Shown here piece after piece: positions 45,295 to 55,800 of a stretch of DNA of 64,000 nucleotides. Below the pieces are notes generated by a model. The model ran no database searches. It was not told the DNA's origin and saw only the letters and a list, made by a program, of their open reading frames with translations. A program made the translations under genes and the position numbers. This DNA comes from CAYXFD01 sp964464175 (lineage in GTDB: Bacteria > Cloacimonadota > Cloacimonadia > Cloacimonadales > JAJBBL01): the NCBI GenBank assembly GCA_964464175.1, contig CAYXFD010000001.1:62001-126000 (forward strand). The letters are read 5' to 3'. The first letter of the stretch is position 1, and the number at the start of each line of letters is the position of its first letter.

Positions 45295-45684
45295 TTCTTC
45301 AATACCTCCGAAGAAGGAAAAATTGTCATTGATAGCTCTCTCGTCAATATTTTTTTTACGAAGTCTTTCTTTTATAGCAAAAGATATTAGCAGTTCTGAT
45401 TCTTTCTAAGACCGAAACATCTTAACTATTGCAGGAATAATCCCTGGAAAAGCTTCTCTGAGCAGCAAACAGCATTCATCTATAAGAAATAGGTAAGAGT
45501 TTCTAATCCTGAACCGGAATAATTAAAACCGAATTAGGGCAGTACTCCTTAGAGAGCAATCATAGGTTTTGCTTGCGATTGGTGTGGAAAACCCCTCTGT
45601 TGAAGAATTACCGCTTTATTTAGTTGACATATCATTCACATATTCTTATGAAGGTTGTATAAAGATTTGGAGGATGTTATCAGG
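45295..45684. other. Intergenic region upstream of purA
   Basis: This 390-base gap between divergent genes contains the purA promoter at 45624-45652. I found nothing else convincing. Confidence 0.5.
45624..45652 (+). promoter_or_regulatory. Promoter of purA
   Basis: TTGACA (45624-45629), 17 bases, TATGAA (45647-45652). The predicted transcript start near 45659 lies downstream of a possible TTG start at 45655, which supports the ATG at 45685 as the real start. Confidence 0.6.
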
Positions 45685-46941
45685 ATGAGCTCGGTGGCAG
45701 TTATCGGAGGTTTTTTTGGGGATGAAGCTAAGGCGAAGATAGTAGATGTACTTGCTAAAGATGCTGATATAGTCGTCAGATTTCAAGGTGGTAATAATGC
45801 CGGACATACCATTAAATTGGGAGATAATAAATTTGTTTTACATTTAGTACCTTCCGGTATTTTCTATGAAAAAACAGTTTGTGTGATTGGCAGCGGAGTT
45901 GTACTTGATCCTTTTGGTCTGAAAGATGAGATGGAAGTGCTGAAGAAAGGGGGTATTGTTTTTCAAAACCGCTTTTTTATTGATCCCAGAACTCATATAG
46001 TGTTACCTCTTCATAAAGAACTGGATAAACGAAAAGAAGATAAGGCTTCCGGTTCTAAGATCGGAACAACGGGACGGGGAATCGGTCCCTGTTATACTGA
46101 TAAAGCGACCCGAATAGGTATAAGAATGCTCGATATTCTTAAACCTGACATCCTGGCACATAAACTGACCGCTTTATATAAATTTCACGAAGTAGAAATA
46201 GCTGCTTCAGATATGAAATACTTGCTCAAAAACCTCTTGATCTGCGGAGATTACCTTATTGAATATATAGCCCAGGTTCCTTACCTGCTCGACGATTATT
46301 ACAGACAGGGAAAAATGATCCTCTTTGAAGGTGCTCAGGGAACACTGTTGGATATTGATTACGGAACTTATCCTTATGTTACATCATCGAAGACTATTTC
46401 AGGCGGAATAGCCAGTAATCTTGGTTTTCCTCCCCAAAAGATAGACCGCATTGTCGGAGTATTCAAAAGCTATATAACAAGAGTTGGGAACGGACCTCTG
46501 GTCACGGAGCTGAAAGATGTTACCGGAGACCGGATCAGGGAAAAAGGAAACGAATACGGTTCTTCTACGGGAAGGCCTCGCAGATGTGGCTGGTTCGATG
46601 CCGTAGCAGCAAGGTACTCTACAATGATAAACGGTTTTGATGAAATTGCTCTTACCCTGCTGGATGTTTTACAGGGATTCAAAACCCTGAAAATCTGTCA
46701 GGCTTATTCTCTTAATGGGAAGATATATGATCAGTATCCGGCAGATACCGAGTGTTTAGAGTCTGTGGAGCCAATCTATCTGGAGCTGCCCGGATGGGAA
46801 GAAGACCTGTCAGTTCTCCGCAGTTATTCGGAACTGCCTGAAAATGCCCGTAACTATATAAAGGAGATAGAACGTCTTCTATCAGTCAGGGTGAGCATTA
46901 TATCTGTCGGACCCGAAAGAGAACAAACGATTTTTGTTTGA
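45685..46941 (+). CDS. purA: Adenylosuccinate synthetase
   Basis: A 418-residue enzyme making adenylosuccinate from IMP, aspartate and GTP in AMP synthesis. From ATG 45685 the catalytic D13 and H41 (in GGNNAGHT) fall at the numbers known for E. coli, which with the promoter position decides the start over TTG 45655. Further signatures are GTTGRGIGPCYTDKATR, LFEGAQGTLLDIDYGTYPYVTSS and STGRPRRCGWFDAV. The GTP/IMP loop normally written GDEGKGK reads G12-D-E-A-K-A-K18, with both glycines replaced by alanine. Everything else looks intact. Confidence 0.95.
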   Translation: MSSVAVIGGFFGDEAKAKIVDVLAKDADIVVRFQGGNNAGHTIKLGDNKFVLHLVPSGIFYEKTVCVIGSGVVLDPFGLKDEMEVLKKGGIVFQNRFFIDPRTHIVLPLHKELDKRKEDKASGSKIGTTGRGIGPCYTDKATRIGIRMLDILKPDILAHKLTALYKFHEVEIAASDMKYLLKNLLICGDYLIEYIAQVPYLLDDYYRQGKMILFEGAQGTLLDIDYGTYPYVTSSKTISGGIASNLGFPPQKIDRIVGVFKSYITRVGNGPLVTELKDVTGDRIREKGNEYGSSTGRPRRCGWFDAVAARYSTMINGFDEIALTLLDVLQGFKTLKICQAYSLNGKIYDQYPADTECLESVEPIYLELPGWEEDLSVLRSYSELPENARNYIKEIERLLSVRVSIISVGPEREQTIFV

Positions 46942-46965
46942 TGAAGTGAAGACCTTAGTTATAAT
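46938..46965 (+). promoter_or_regulatory. Candidate promoter of the outer-membrane protein gene
   Basis: TTGATG (46938-46943), 16 bases, TATAAT (46960-46965, perfect -10). The -35 overlaps the purA stop codon. Leader length would be about 84 bases. Confidence 0.5.
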
Positions 46966-47055
46966 ATAAAAAAACCATTACGATAAGGGTGTAGTAATAT
47001 TCCCTTTACGGATCAGAAGGAATTTCGATCCATAAGAATTTACCCAGGAGGAAAA

Positions 47056-48282
47056 ATGAAAACCACTTTGATGCTCCTTACGCTGTTACTTATTAGTCAA
47101 GTTGCTTTGGCAGCAGACGATATTGAGCAATTCCGTTACGATAATATTGCACCTGATTTTCTGGCATCATTTTATGATCACTATACTGTAAATCTGTTAA
47201 ATGCCCGTTCCCTGGGAATGGGGGGGACGGCAGTTTCTATGCAGGGCGGAATTGAATATGCCCTGGTCAATCCGGCTGCTTTCAGGGCAGGGATGTTCCA
47301 GCTGTACCTTGAAGGAAATGTTAAAGCCTCAGTAAAAGAAATGAATAGTTATGCTTTGTATGAAGAAGACAATAATGAAGCCGAAAGCCAGAATCTGGAA
47401 TCGGGAATGCCCTCCGGTATGTTCGGATTTGGTTTTGCCCCGACCCCCTATTTGTCTTTAGGTACAAGTTTCTCACTACCACAAACCGTTCGTTATAGTA
47501 TGCTTACCAGAGAGTTAAAAACAGGGGCCTTTTTAGATCGGTTTCCGACAATGAATAATTATCAGACAACCTTTACTGTAACAGGTCATTACGAACCTGT
47601 TAGTATAGGCTTGAATGTCATTTATAACTATTACACTTTCAGAGAATTAAGGATCATTGCCCAGCATTTTGACCGGATTATTTTCGAAAAGGGTCTGCTT
47701 CGTTTCCAACCGGGGATTTATTATAGCAATGATCATATCGCTATTGGGGCCAGCTACAAATTTGCTGCTGAAGAAGAGATTAAGATGGGTAATAGCGAAC
47801 CTTATTATCATATATATGATACCCACTTTCCAGCTGTTTTTGAGACCGGAATCTCTTACAACTTTAGAGATGATATGATTATTGCTCTTGCTTTAGAATT
47901 CGAACAGACGAGCAAGCAGTACGAGTTATTCGATGACCGGTTAAAAATGAAGATCGGTTTCGAAAAAGAGTTAGAAAACTACAATATAAGAGCTGGAATC
48001 ATCAGTGTCCCGGGTATCTACACCGGTGGATTCGGAGTACCGGAAGACAGTATAACAGAAGGTGAGTTTGAGTTTTATCCCTTACCTTATGATCATGGGA
48101 TAGTTGCCAAGACAGATCAGTTGCTGGTAACTGGAGGACTTACCTATTTTTTACCGGACGTAGATGTTAATCTGGCTTTTGCCAAAGATGTGCTGCAGAA
48201 TATGGACCTGTTTCAATTTGTCATTTCTATGGATATCAGGCTCGGGGAAGTTATTGCCAGGGGTAAACCACAATCCCGATGA
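47056..48282 (+). CDS. Outer-membrane beta-barrel protein (FadL/PorV-like)
   Basis: A 408-residue exported protein. The signal peptide ends at VALA-ADD (about residue 20). An N-terminal ARSLGMGGTAVSMQGGIEYALVNPAA segment is the hallmark of the FadL/UPF0164/PorV-type barrels (R-x-x-x-M-G-G-A-x-x-x-x-x-x-x-x-x-x-N-P-A), and the rest has alternating beta-strand pattern with many Tyr and Phe. Such proteins transport hydrophobic molecules or act in envelope assembly. AGGAGG lies 5 bases before the ATG. It is followed by a P-loop ATPase 48 bases on. Substrate unknown. Confidence 0.82.
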   Translation: MKTTLMLLTLLLISQVALAADDIEQFRYDNIAPDFLASFYDHYTVNLLNARSLGMGGTAVSMQGGIEYALVNPAAFRAGMFQLYLEGNVKASVKEMNSYALYEEDNNEAESQNLESGMPSGMFGFGFAPTPYLSLGTSFSLPQTVRYSMLTRELKTGAFLDRFPTMNNYQTTFTVTGHYEPVSIGLNVIYNYYTFRELRIIAQHFDRIIFEKGLLRFQPGIYYSNDHIAIGASYKFAAEEEIKMGNSEPYYHIYDTHFPAVFETGISYNFRDDMIIALALEFEQTSKQYELFDDRLKMKIGFEKELENYNIRAGIISVPGIYTGGFGVPEDSITEGEFEFYPLPYDHGIVAKTDQLLVTGGLTYFLPDVDVNLAFAKDVLQNMDLFQFVISMDIRLGEVIARGKPQSR

Positions 48283-48330
48283 AAACTTGAGAATAAAGGG
48301 AAAAACCGGAGAATAAGAGAGGCTGGGCAG

Positions 48331-49020
48331 ATGAATAAAAAACTGATTATTGTAATAGGTGCCTACGGAAGCGGGAAAAGCGAATATGCAATAAATCTTG
48401 CTAAACTATTCAAAGAAAGAGAGGAGCAGGTTTCGCTGATCGATCTTGATGTGGTTAATCCCTATTTCCGCAGCCGTGATGTCAGGGATGATTTTACCGC
48501 TCAGGGAATAGATGTTATCAGCCCCGAGGGTGAATACGGACATGCAGATTTACCGATGATCTCACCAAGGATAGCCGGAACTATCAGAACTTATTCCAAG
48601 CCGGTTATTCTCGATGTGGGTGGAGATCCGGCAGGCTGCAGAACTTTGGGAAGATTCATCGAAGATATTGAAAAACGGGGATATGAGATGCGGTTTGTTG
48701 TTAATACTTTGCGACCCTTTACCAGTAACCCGGAAGAGACCCTTCAGATGATAAAGTCACTGCAGACGGCATCGAGATTAAGAATTACAGAGATTATTGC
48801 CAATATTAATCTGATGGAAGAGACAACAAACGAGATGGTGAAGGAGGGGATCAATATTCTCAATGAAGTTGCCGGGATAAGCGGAATCCGCTTTTCTACC
48901 TATCTGGTTATTGAGGGCAAGGATAATGAGATAGAAGATAATATCTCGGGTAAAAAAAAGATGGTTCTGCAATATTTTCTGCAAAAACCGTGGGAGGGGA
49001 TCAGCAGACACGGTATTTAG
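48331..49020 (+). CDS. P-loop ATPase of SIMIBI type, unknown function
   Basis: A 229-residue cytoplasmic protein with Walker A GAYGSGKSE near the N-terminus, the switch-like VSLIDLDVVNPYFRSRDV segment and VILDVGGDPAGCR, which resemble the MinD/CobQ/CooC group. No second domain is present. The pattern of a P-loop followed by D-x-D-x-x-N-P-Y-F suggests a nucleotide-dependent chaperone or metal-centre insertion factor, but I cannot name a substrate. It lies 48 bases after the outer-membrane protein and 31 bases from a convergent acyltransferase. Confidence 0.75.
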   Translation: MNKKLIIVIGAYGSGKSEYAINLAKLFKEREEQVSLIDLDVVNPYFRSRDVRDDFTAQGIDVISPEGEYGHADLPMISPRIAGTIRTYSKPVILDVGGDPAGCRTLGRFIEDIEKRGYEMRFVVNTLRPFTSNPEETLQMIKSLQTASRLRITEIIANINLMEETTNEMVKEGINILNEVAGISGIRFSTYLVIEGKDNEIEDNISGKKKMVLQYFLQKPWEGISRHGI

Positions 49021-49051
49021 AGTAAAGAGCTATCTGAACCTGATATTCAAA

Positions 49052-49987
49052 CTATTGATCTTTGTTGTCTGATAGACTTAAGGGGTTTCCTTCGGGGGCA
49101 TCCTTTCCCTGACCCGCTTTTTTCCAACGCCGGTGTACCCAGAACCATTGTTCCGGATGCTCTTTGATGTAATACTCCAGTCTCTCATTGAAATGCCTGA
49201 CTGTTTTGAGGATGTAGTCTTTCGGGTCACTCTTACTTTTTATCCCGGAAGGGAGCAGAGGTTTCTCAAAGACAAAACAATTCTTTCCCTGCGCTTCTCT
49301 TAAAGAAACGCCCAGAACCATAGGAGTGTCGAATCTCTCTGCCAATCTGGCAAAACCGGTAAAAACAGAAGCATCATTATTCATAAAAGGAAGGCGGATA
49401 CCCTCTTTCCCTGCATCCTGATCAACAAGCATCACCACAACTTCATTGTTCTGCAAAGCGTTTAGTACCGGACGCAGTGCTTGCTTTTTGTAGATAATCC
49501 GGATTCCTTCTTTATTTCTTGTATTGTTGATGAAGTCATTGATAAACGGGTTCCGTAACTGCTTAATCACAACATTCAAGGGCAATTTCTGCTGTGCCAG
49601 GAACCTTCCTGCCAATTCCCAGTTACCGAGATGACCACTAATGATAATTAAACCTCTCTTCAGGGATAGGGCATCCTGAATATTTTCCCATCCTCTGACC
49701 TCAATATTCTGGTTTTTATCCTGTATGAACATCTCCCAGCTTGTCAAAGCCAGGTTTCTATAGACATTTCTTTGAATCTCTTTTATTTCTCCGAAGCCTT
49801 TATCCGGGAAAGAGGCTTTGAGCTGCTCTAAGACGATCTTCTTTCTTAACCCGATACGGAGGCCGATAAAGAGGAACAAGCTGATCAGGAGTTTTTTACT
49901 CAAGTTACGGGGGAAAAGTCTAAATATCTTTAAGAAGCTGATAAATAAACCATACTCAATTATACTTTTCAATATTTTTCTTCGCAT
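49052..49987 (-). CDS. LpxL/HtrB-family lipid A acyltransferase
   Basis: A 311-residue membrane-associated acyltransferase with one N-terminal hydrophobic region (about 33-48), the catalytic H119-x4-E124 in SGHLGNWE, then VDQDAGKEGIRLPFMN and the C-terminal EQWFWVHRRWK. These are signatures of the late lipid A acyltransferases that add a secondary acyl chain at the inner leaflet. It pairs logically with kdsB. Which position it acylates cannot be told. Confidence 0.9.
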   Translation of the reverse strand: MRRKILKSIIEYGLFISFLKIFRLFPRNLSKKLLISLFLFIGLRIGLRKKIVLEQLKASFPDKGFGEIKEIQRNVYRNLALTSWEMFIQDKNQNIEVRGWENIQDALSLKRGLIIISGHLGNWELAGRFLAQQKLPLNVVIKQLRNPFINDFINNTRNKEGIRIIYKKQALRPVLNALQNNEVVVMLVDQDAGKEGIRLPFMNNDASVFTGFARLAERFDTPMVLGVSLREAQGKNCFVFEKPLLPSGIKSKSDPKDYILKTVRHFNERLEYYIKEHPEQWFWVHRRWKKAGQGKDAPEGNPLSLSDNKDQ

Positions 49988-50147
49988 TTATCTCCACCGG
50001 TGATGAGCAGATAGTTATCTGCATCAATGATCATGATACTGCAAAACAAGTGTCTGATCTGGCTGAAAATGTCAATAAAACTAATCCAATGCCGGATTGG
50101 AGTTAAAGCGAGGATGCTTGTTTTCTAAACCCACCCGCCACCCCGAA

Positions 50148-50380
50148 AGGATTTGTTCCTGACCGGCATTACCGCTTCGCTCAATGCCGGTCAGGAACAT
50201 TATCAAAAGAAAAAGCATCTCTCTGCCCGCTAATACTAAGATATCCGGGGTAATAATCAAGCAGCTCGCTTATTTCGACGAACAGAGTTAACACACCTCT
50301 TATTGTTTGCTTTTCTGAGAATAGGCTCGTTAAGATTGATGAAAGAAACTGTTTTTTCGATTCCTGTCTGCCGTCTCAGA
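50148..50380. repeat. 233-bp tandem repeat, copy 1
   Basis: First full unit. It contains a perfect 15-bp inverted repeat at 50156-50197 (arms TTCCTGACCGGCATT and AATGCCGGTCAGGAA, 12-base loop). It looks identical to copy 2. Confidence 0.95.
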
Positions 50381-50613
50381 AGGATTTGTTCCTGACCGGC
50401 ATTACCGCTTCGCTCAATGCCGGTCAGGAACATTATCAAAAGAAAAAGCATCTCTCTGCCCGCTAATACTAAGATATCCGGGGTAATAATCAAGCAGCTC
50501 GCTTATTTCGACGAACAGAGTTAACACACCTCTTATTGTTTGCTTTTCTGAGAATAGGCTCGTTAAGATTGATGAAAGAAACTGTTTTTTCGATTCCTGT
50601 CTGCCGTCTCAGA
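50381..50613. repeat. 233-bp tandem repeat, copy 2
   Basis: Second full unit, identical to copy 1 as far as I can read; its hairpin is at 50389-50430. Identity implies recent duplication or homogenisation. Confidence 0.95.
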
Positions 50614-50777
50614 AGGATTTGTTCCTGACCGGCATTACCGCTTCGCTCAATGCCGGTCAGGAACATTATCAAAAGAAAAAGCATCTCACTGGCCGCTAAT
50701 ACTAAGATATCCGGGGTAATAATCAAGCAGCTCGCATATTTAGACGAACAGAGTTAACACACCTCTTATTGTTTGTT
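50614..50777. repeat. 233-bp tandem repeat, copy 3 (truncated, diverged)
   Basis: Third unit, with the hairpin at 50622-50663 intact. It carries about four substitutions (for example CTCACTGG for CTCTCTGCC-type sequence and GCATATTTAG for GCTTATTTCG) and loses similarity after about 50777. Confidence 0.9.
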
Positions 50778-50915
50778 TTATCTGATAATAGTTTTAAATG
50801 AAGAGCTCAATATTGGAGATTTTGGCTCGATCAAGTGAAGCCTTTCGGAATAAGAAACTTTACTTGACGAATAGAGGGTTCTGAGAAGGTGTATTGGGAA
50901 ATGGAGGTAGATAAG

Positions 50916-51593
50916 TTGAATATTCTGGCCTTAGACACATCTTCGAGCTGGGGAAGTGTTGCCCTCAGCAGAGAAGGTAAAATAGTGTATTTGAGTTATC
51001 TGAACATACAGGTTACTCATTCCGAAAGACTGATGCAGCAGATTGATTATGGTTTGAGACAAAGCAGTATGGCTCTTGCTGATCTTGATCTTCTCGCGTT
51101 TTCGAATGGTCCCGGTTCTTTTACCGGAGTACGGATTGGCTTAGCGACATTGAAAGGTATATGCATGGCTAAGGAGTTGCCGCTCTATCCGGTGAACACC
51201 TTGAAACTATTGGCTTACAATAATTATGGGTCGCAAATAGATATAGTTCCGTTCATAGATGCCAGAATGGGTGAAGTATATGCCGGCGTTTATGATAAAG
51301 ATATGAAGGAAGTCATCCCACCCCAAAGCTGCGATCCTGTTAGTTTTTTGAAGTTTCTTAAAAGAAAGGCTTTGATTGTTGGTGATGGAACTTTAAAATA
51401 CCGGGAGGAGATCAAATCAGCAAAGATAGATCATATAATTGGTATGCCTCATCAACATTTTCCGCTCGCTTCCGCCTTAATAGGAATAGTTTCACTCGGA
51501 CCTGATCTTCCCGGTTTTAATTTCAGCGAAATAGCGGAACTGGAACCTTATTATCTCCGAAAATCTCAGGCAGAATTGAATAAACAGGTTTAG
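50916..51593 (+). CDS. tsaB: tRNA threonylcarbamoyladenosine biosynthesis protein TsaB
   Basis: A 225-residue ASKHA-fold protein that partners TsaD to make t6A37 in tRNAs reading ANN codons. Signatures are NILALDTSSSWGSVAL at the start, THSERLM, and FSNGPGSFTGVRIGLATLKG. I choose TTG 50916 as the start because it gives the family N-terminus and has GGAGG 8 bases upstream; the GTG at 50889 would add nine unlike residues. Residue count and motifs are normal. It sits 10 bases ahead of a chromate-transporter half, probably co-transcribed. Confidence 0.93.
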   Translation: MNILALDTSSSWGSVALSREGKIVYLSYLNIQVTHSERLMQQIDYGLRQSSMALADLDLLAFSNGPGSFTGVRIGLATLKGICMAKELPLYPVNTLKLLAYNNYGSQIDIVPFIDARMGEVYAGVYDKDMKEVIPPQSCDPVSFLKFLKRKALIVGDGTLKYREEIKSAKIDHIIGMPHQHFPLASALIGIVSLGPDLPGFNFSEIAELEPYYLRKSQAELNKQV

Positions 51594-51603
51594 CAATATA
51601 ACA

Positions 51604-52206
51604 ATGCCAAAACAGAAGGGTGAATCGAGAAAACCGAGAATATGCCTGGAACTCTTCCTGATCTTCTTTAAGATAGGGGCTATAACATTTGGGGGCGGTT
51701 ATGTTATGCTGCCTTATATCTACCGGGAACTGGTTATGAAACGTAAATGGTTCAACAATGATGAGATTGTTGATATCTTTACTGTTTCCCAATCAATACC
51801 CGGTGCAATCGCGGTTAATGCCGCTTTTAACACCGGTTTCCGCAAAGCAGGTCTTCCCGGTGGTTTTATGGCAGTAGCCGGAGTTGTTATCCCGGCATTC
51901 CTTGCCATTGTCCTGATTCTAATCTTCTTTTTAAACATCAGAGAATCGATCTGGGTTCAGAAGTTCCTTGCCGGTATCCTAACAGCTTCGGCAGCCCTTA
52001 TCTTAATGACAGCAATAGATCTGGCAAAAACTGTTTATAAAAAGGAGGCAATTGTCAGGATCATTATAAGCTTACTGGTCTTTATAGGGATCGGAGTCTT
52101 CGGTATTAATGCTATGTGGATGATCCTGGGAGGAGTTCTCTGGGGACTGGCAAACTATCTTTATCAGATATTGGGTCTCAAGAAGGGAGAAAATGACGAA
52201 GATTGA
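51604..52206 (+). CDS. Chromate transporter family (CHR), first half-size protein
   Basis: A 200-residue membrane protein with the CHR signature FGGGYVMLP near residue 36, then SQSIPGAIAVNAAFNTGFRKAG and about five or six hydrophobic helices. Half-size members occur as pairs of homologous genes that together make one transporter for oxyanions such as chromate or sulfate. Its partner starts 48 bases downstream. Real substrate in this organism is unknown. Confidence 0.9.
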   Translation: MPKQKGESRKPRICLELFLIFFKIGAITFGGGYVMLPYIYRELVMKRKWFNNDEIVDIFTVSQSIPGAIAVNAAFNTGFRKAGLPGGFMAVAGVVIPAFLAIVLILIFFLNIRESIWVQKFLAGILTASAALILMTAIDLAKTVYKKEAIVRIIISLLVFIGIGVFGINAMWMILGGVLWGLANYLYQILGLKKGENDED

Positions 52207-52254
52207 TTCTGTTTTTAATTCTTTGAGAGATATTACTTTGGAGGGAGTTAGGCT

Positions 52255-52827
52255 ATGATCCTTTCCTGGCTGCAATTGTATCTGGTATTTCTAAAAATCG
52301 GCTTTTTCAGTTTTGGCGGCGGTTATGTTATGCTTCCTCTGATCCATCAGCAAATTGAACTTCATCATCTCCTTCCGATAGAAGAATTCCCAGATCTGGT
52401 TGCCCTTTCCCAGATGACTCCCGGTCCGATAGCCATCAATGCAGCAACCTATATCGGTTTTAGAAATGCCGGGCTGTTCGGTGCTCTATTTGCTACCCTG
52501 GGGGTGATCACCCCCTCCCTTATACTGGTTTTGATCATTCTCCGCTTATTACATCGTTTTAGTGATAATCTCCTCAGCATGGCCGTTTTGAGGGGTGTAA
52601 AGCCGGTAACTGTAGGAATGATAGCGGTAGCTTCGGTCTATTTCCTGGAAAGAACAATTTTAAGAGGGAGTTTCTGGAGTCTTGATTTTTGGGAGATGAA
52701 TATCAGATTTCTTAATTATCCGGCACTTATTCTTTTTGCTCTGGTAATTATCGGGGTTGTTAAATCAAAGATAAGCCCTTTGATCCTGACCCTTTTGTCC
52801 GGTGTTGCAGCTTTATTCCTTCTATAG
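52255..52827 (+). CDS. Chromate transporter family (CHR), second half-size protein
   Basis: A 190-residue membrane protein homologous to the preceding one: FSFGGGYVMLPLI near residue 19, SQMTPGPIAINAATYIGFRNAG, and five or six hydrophobic helices. GGAGGGAG lies about 9 bases upstream. Two half-size members with opposite membrane topology are expected to form the working heterodimer. Confidence 0.9.
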   Translation: MILSWLQLYLVFLKIGFFSFGGGYVMLPLIHQQIELHHLLPIEEFPDLVALSQMTPGPIAINAATYIGFRNAGLFGALFATLGVITPSLILVLIILRLLHRFSDNLLSMAVLRGVKPVTVGMIAVASVYFLERTILRGSFWSLDFWEMNIRFLNYPALILFALVIIGVVKSKISPLILTLLSGVAALFLL

Positions 52828-52858
52828 AAGATTACTACACTCTCTTCCCCTCATTAAT

Positions 52859-55800
52859 TTAACTCATTATTTTTTTCAGGGTGGTTCCCAATTGCTGTAA
52901 GGAATAAGGCTTTGTCAGAACAGCCTTGAAGCCGTAAGTGATATAATCTGACATTATCGGATCGGAAGAATAACCGCTGGAAACAATACACACAGCTTCA
53001 GGATCGTATGCGAGTATCTCCTTGACGGTATCTTTACCCCCCATACCTCCCGGTATGGTCAGGTCAAGGATTACAACATCAAATTTTGCTCCGCTCTCTT
53101 TCATTTCTTTATACTTATTGATCGTGGCTCTTCCCTCGTGAACCGGAGTAACATGATAACCAAGACTATTAAGCATCTCAGTGACCACTTCAATTAATAC
53201 CAGATCATCATCCATCAGAAGTATCTCGCCTTTACCCTGTACTTCCTGGAAAGCCTCTTCTTTAGAACTCACAGCATCTTTTTCGGAAGCCGGCAGGTAA
53301 AAGGTGATGGTTGTACCAACTCCGACAGTGGAATCAACAGTAAGGTAACCGTCATGTTTTCTGATAATATTATAACTGGTAGCCAAGCCGAGACCAGAGC
53401 CGTTCTTTTTTGTTGTATAGAAGGGGTCGAATACTTTGGAGAGTTGGGAACGGGCAATCCCGATACCGGTGTCAGCGATAGTGAGTTTTACATATTGACC
53501 CGCTTCCATCTGCTGAACTGAGCCGTGCTGAATTCTGGCGTTCTCTGCCCTGATATTGATAACTCCGCCATTGGGCATCGCCTGAACAGAGTTAATTATC
53601 ATATTATTGATGACCTGGCTTATCTGTCCCAAATCTGCTTCTACATTCATCAGATCGTCAGCTATAGTAAACTGGCAATTGACAATGGAACCGTGAGTGG
53701 CAAAGGTAGATGCTTCCTTTATTACCTCGACCAGAGAAACAGTTTTCTTGATCGGGTTCCCTCCCCTGGAAAAGGTCAGAAGCTGATGGGTCAGGTCTTT
53801 TGCCCTGACAGAGGCTTTTTCTGCTTCACTGAGTTTCTCGTCAACTTTCGGATTACTCTTGGCAAGAATAGTTCTGGCGAGAGTTATATTGCCGAGAAGA
53901 GCGGTAAGAATGTTGTTGAAGTCATGAGCAATTCCTCCGGCAAGAAGACCGATTGACTCCAGTTTAGCGCTCTTCTGCAATTCTTCTTCGATAACCTTTC
54001 TTTCAGTGATATCACGGAAAACTAATATCACTCCGATCAATCTGCTCGTACGGTCTTTGAGGGGGGCAGCACTGTATTCTACCAAATGTTCAGAACCGTC
54101 GTTAGCGATCAGGATCGAGTGGTTGGCGACGTGTACTGTATCATCTGCTGTTAACACGGTTTTTACAAGATTATCTTTCACTTTTCGGTTTACATCATCG
54201 ACAACATGAAAGATGCGGTCAATTTTACGACCAAGAGCTTTGTTTTTGGGCCAGCCGGTAAGGTTTTCAGCGATTTTATTGATCAGAACAATACTGCCAT
54301 TGATATCGGAAGCAATAACTCCATCCGCTATGGAACTAAGCATGATCCCGAGTTTTTCTTTTTCTTCGAAGAAAGAGTTGAGGGCATTCTGCAAATCGGT
54401 GATGTTAAGATATATACCATAGATACCAACCTGTTTTCCTTCAACATGAATTGGTACACCAAAGATCTTTACGTAAACGTCTTTGCCGCTTTTCGTTCGC
54501 CTGACGGTCTCTTTTTCGACAATTTTTCCGCTCTGAGTGTCTGCTGACAGTTCAACGGCTTCAGCCTTATAAGGATCAGGGGCAATCAGGTCGTTTATGT
54601 GTTTGTGTAGTATCTCATCTTCTTTATAGCCAAAGATCTTAGTAAAAGACTCATTACAGGCAAGGATCCTGTCCTGATTATCAACCATAACTATCCCTGC
54701 CGGGTTACTATTGAACAGCTGTTCGAAATAGATTCGCTGGATGTTGTTTTGATAGTCCGCTTCTTTTCTCTCAATGGCATGATTGATCTGCTCAGAAACG
54801 AAAGTCAGGACCTGTTTGTCATGTTCATTATAAGTTTCTTCCGTATGATAATCCTGAACCATTATGACCCCTGTTACTTCTTCTTTGAACTTGAGGGGTA
54901 TTCCCAACCAGACTTTAGCCATATTACCAACCAATTCGATCTCCCCCTCGGCTATAAGCGTGCTGATATCAGCGGATTTGGCTAACATTGCAGTGCCGGT
55001 TCGGAGAACATATTCTGTTAATCCTTTACCCGGTTTGCTGGGGAGGGGAACAGGGTCGAATTCATCGATACTGTAAGGGAAGCTGACAAGGTCAGGTTCC
55101 TTATCATATAGGGCTATCGTAAAGTTTTCTGCCGGCATTAATTCCTGAACAGCTTTGTGGATATTCTTATACAAATCCTTAATGTCACGGGTGGTGCTAA
55201 CTGCTTCGGATATCAGATAGAGGGTGCGCTGAATCTTTTCCGCCTGTTCACGGATCCGAATCTCCTGCTGAAGCTGTTTAGTTCTTTCAATAACCCTCTG
55301 TTCCAACTCTGTATTTAGTTTCTTGATCTCCTCTTCCCGCTGCTTCAATTCAGTCATGTCATGAGCAGTCGTAATCACATGTGTAACTTTCCCTGTCTGG
55401 GATATCTCGGGAACCAGATGCCAGTCGATCCAGACTCCGCTGGGCAACTGAAACTCGATGCGGACACTCTTTCCTGTTTCAAAGACAGAAGTCAGGGCTT
55501 CTTCCCAAAACTTGATATAGTCTTCCGGAAACCCTAATTCCCGGTGAGTTCTACCGATAAAAACCTCCGGTTTCAATCCGGGATAGTTTTCAGATTTAGT
55601 GTATTTTTCGACGATCGGATTTACGTAGAGATGCCGCAACTCCCGGTCAAAGAGCATAATAATGTTCTCTGAACTCTCCGCCAGAGTTCTGAATAGTTCT
55701 TCGGACTGTTTGAGATTTGCGGTTCGCTCATTGAGTCTCTCCTCAAAAAAGACGAGGGTCTTCTTTAGCTGCTCACTTGTCCTTTTTCTCTCGATTGTCA

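Larger units (their letters stand above)
49988..50915. other. Repeat-bearing intergenic region
   Basis: This 928-base gap between divergent genes is dominated by a 233-bp tandem repeat (50148-50777). A further small inverted repeat TCCAAT/ATTGGA around GCCGG lies just before it near 50085-50103. Two minus-strand open frames (50257-50493 and 50490-50726) are by-products of the repeat period. Confidence 0.7.

Noticed and set aside
50257..50726. Two adjacent, nearly identical 78-aa minus-strand frames
   Set aside because: They are the same frame of the 233-bp repeat read twice; the sequence runs through the hairpin, starts with TTG and has no recognisable family.
50148..50777. CRISPR array or integron attC series
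   Set aside because: Units are 233 bp and nearly identical throughout, without short repeats alternating with unique spacers, and lack the attC core sites.
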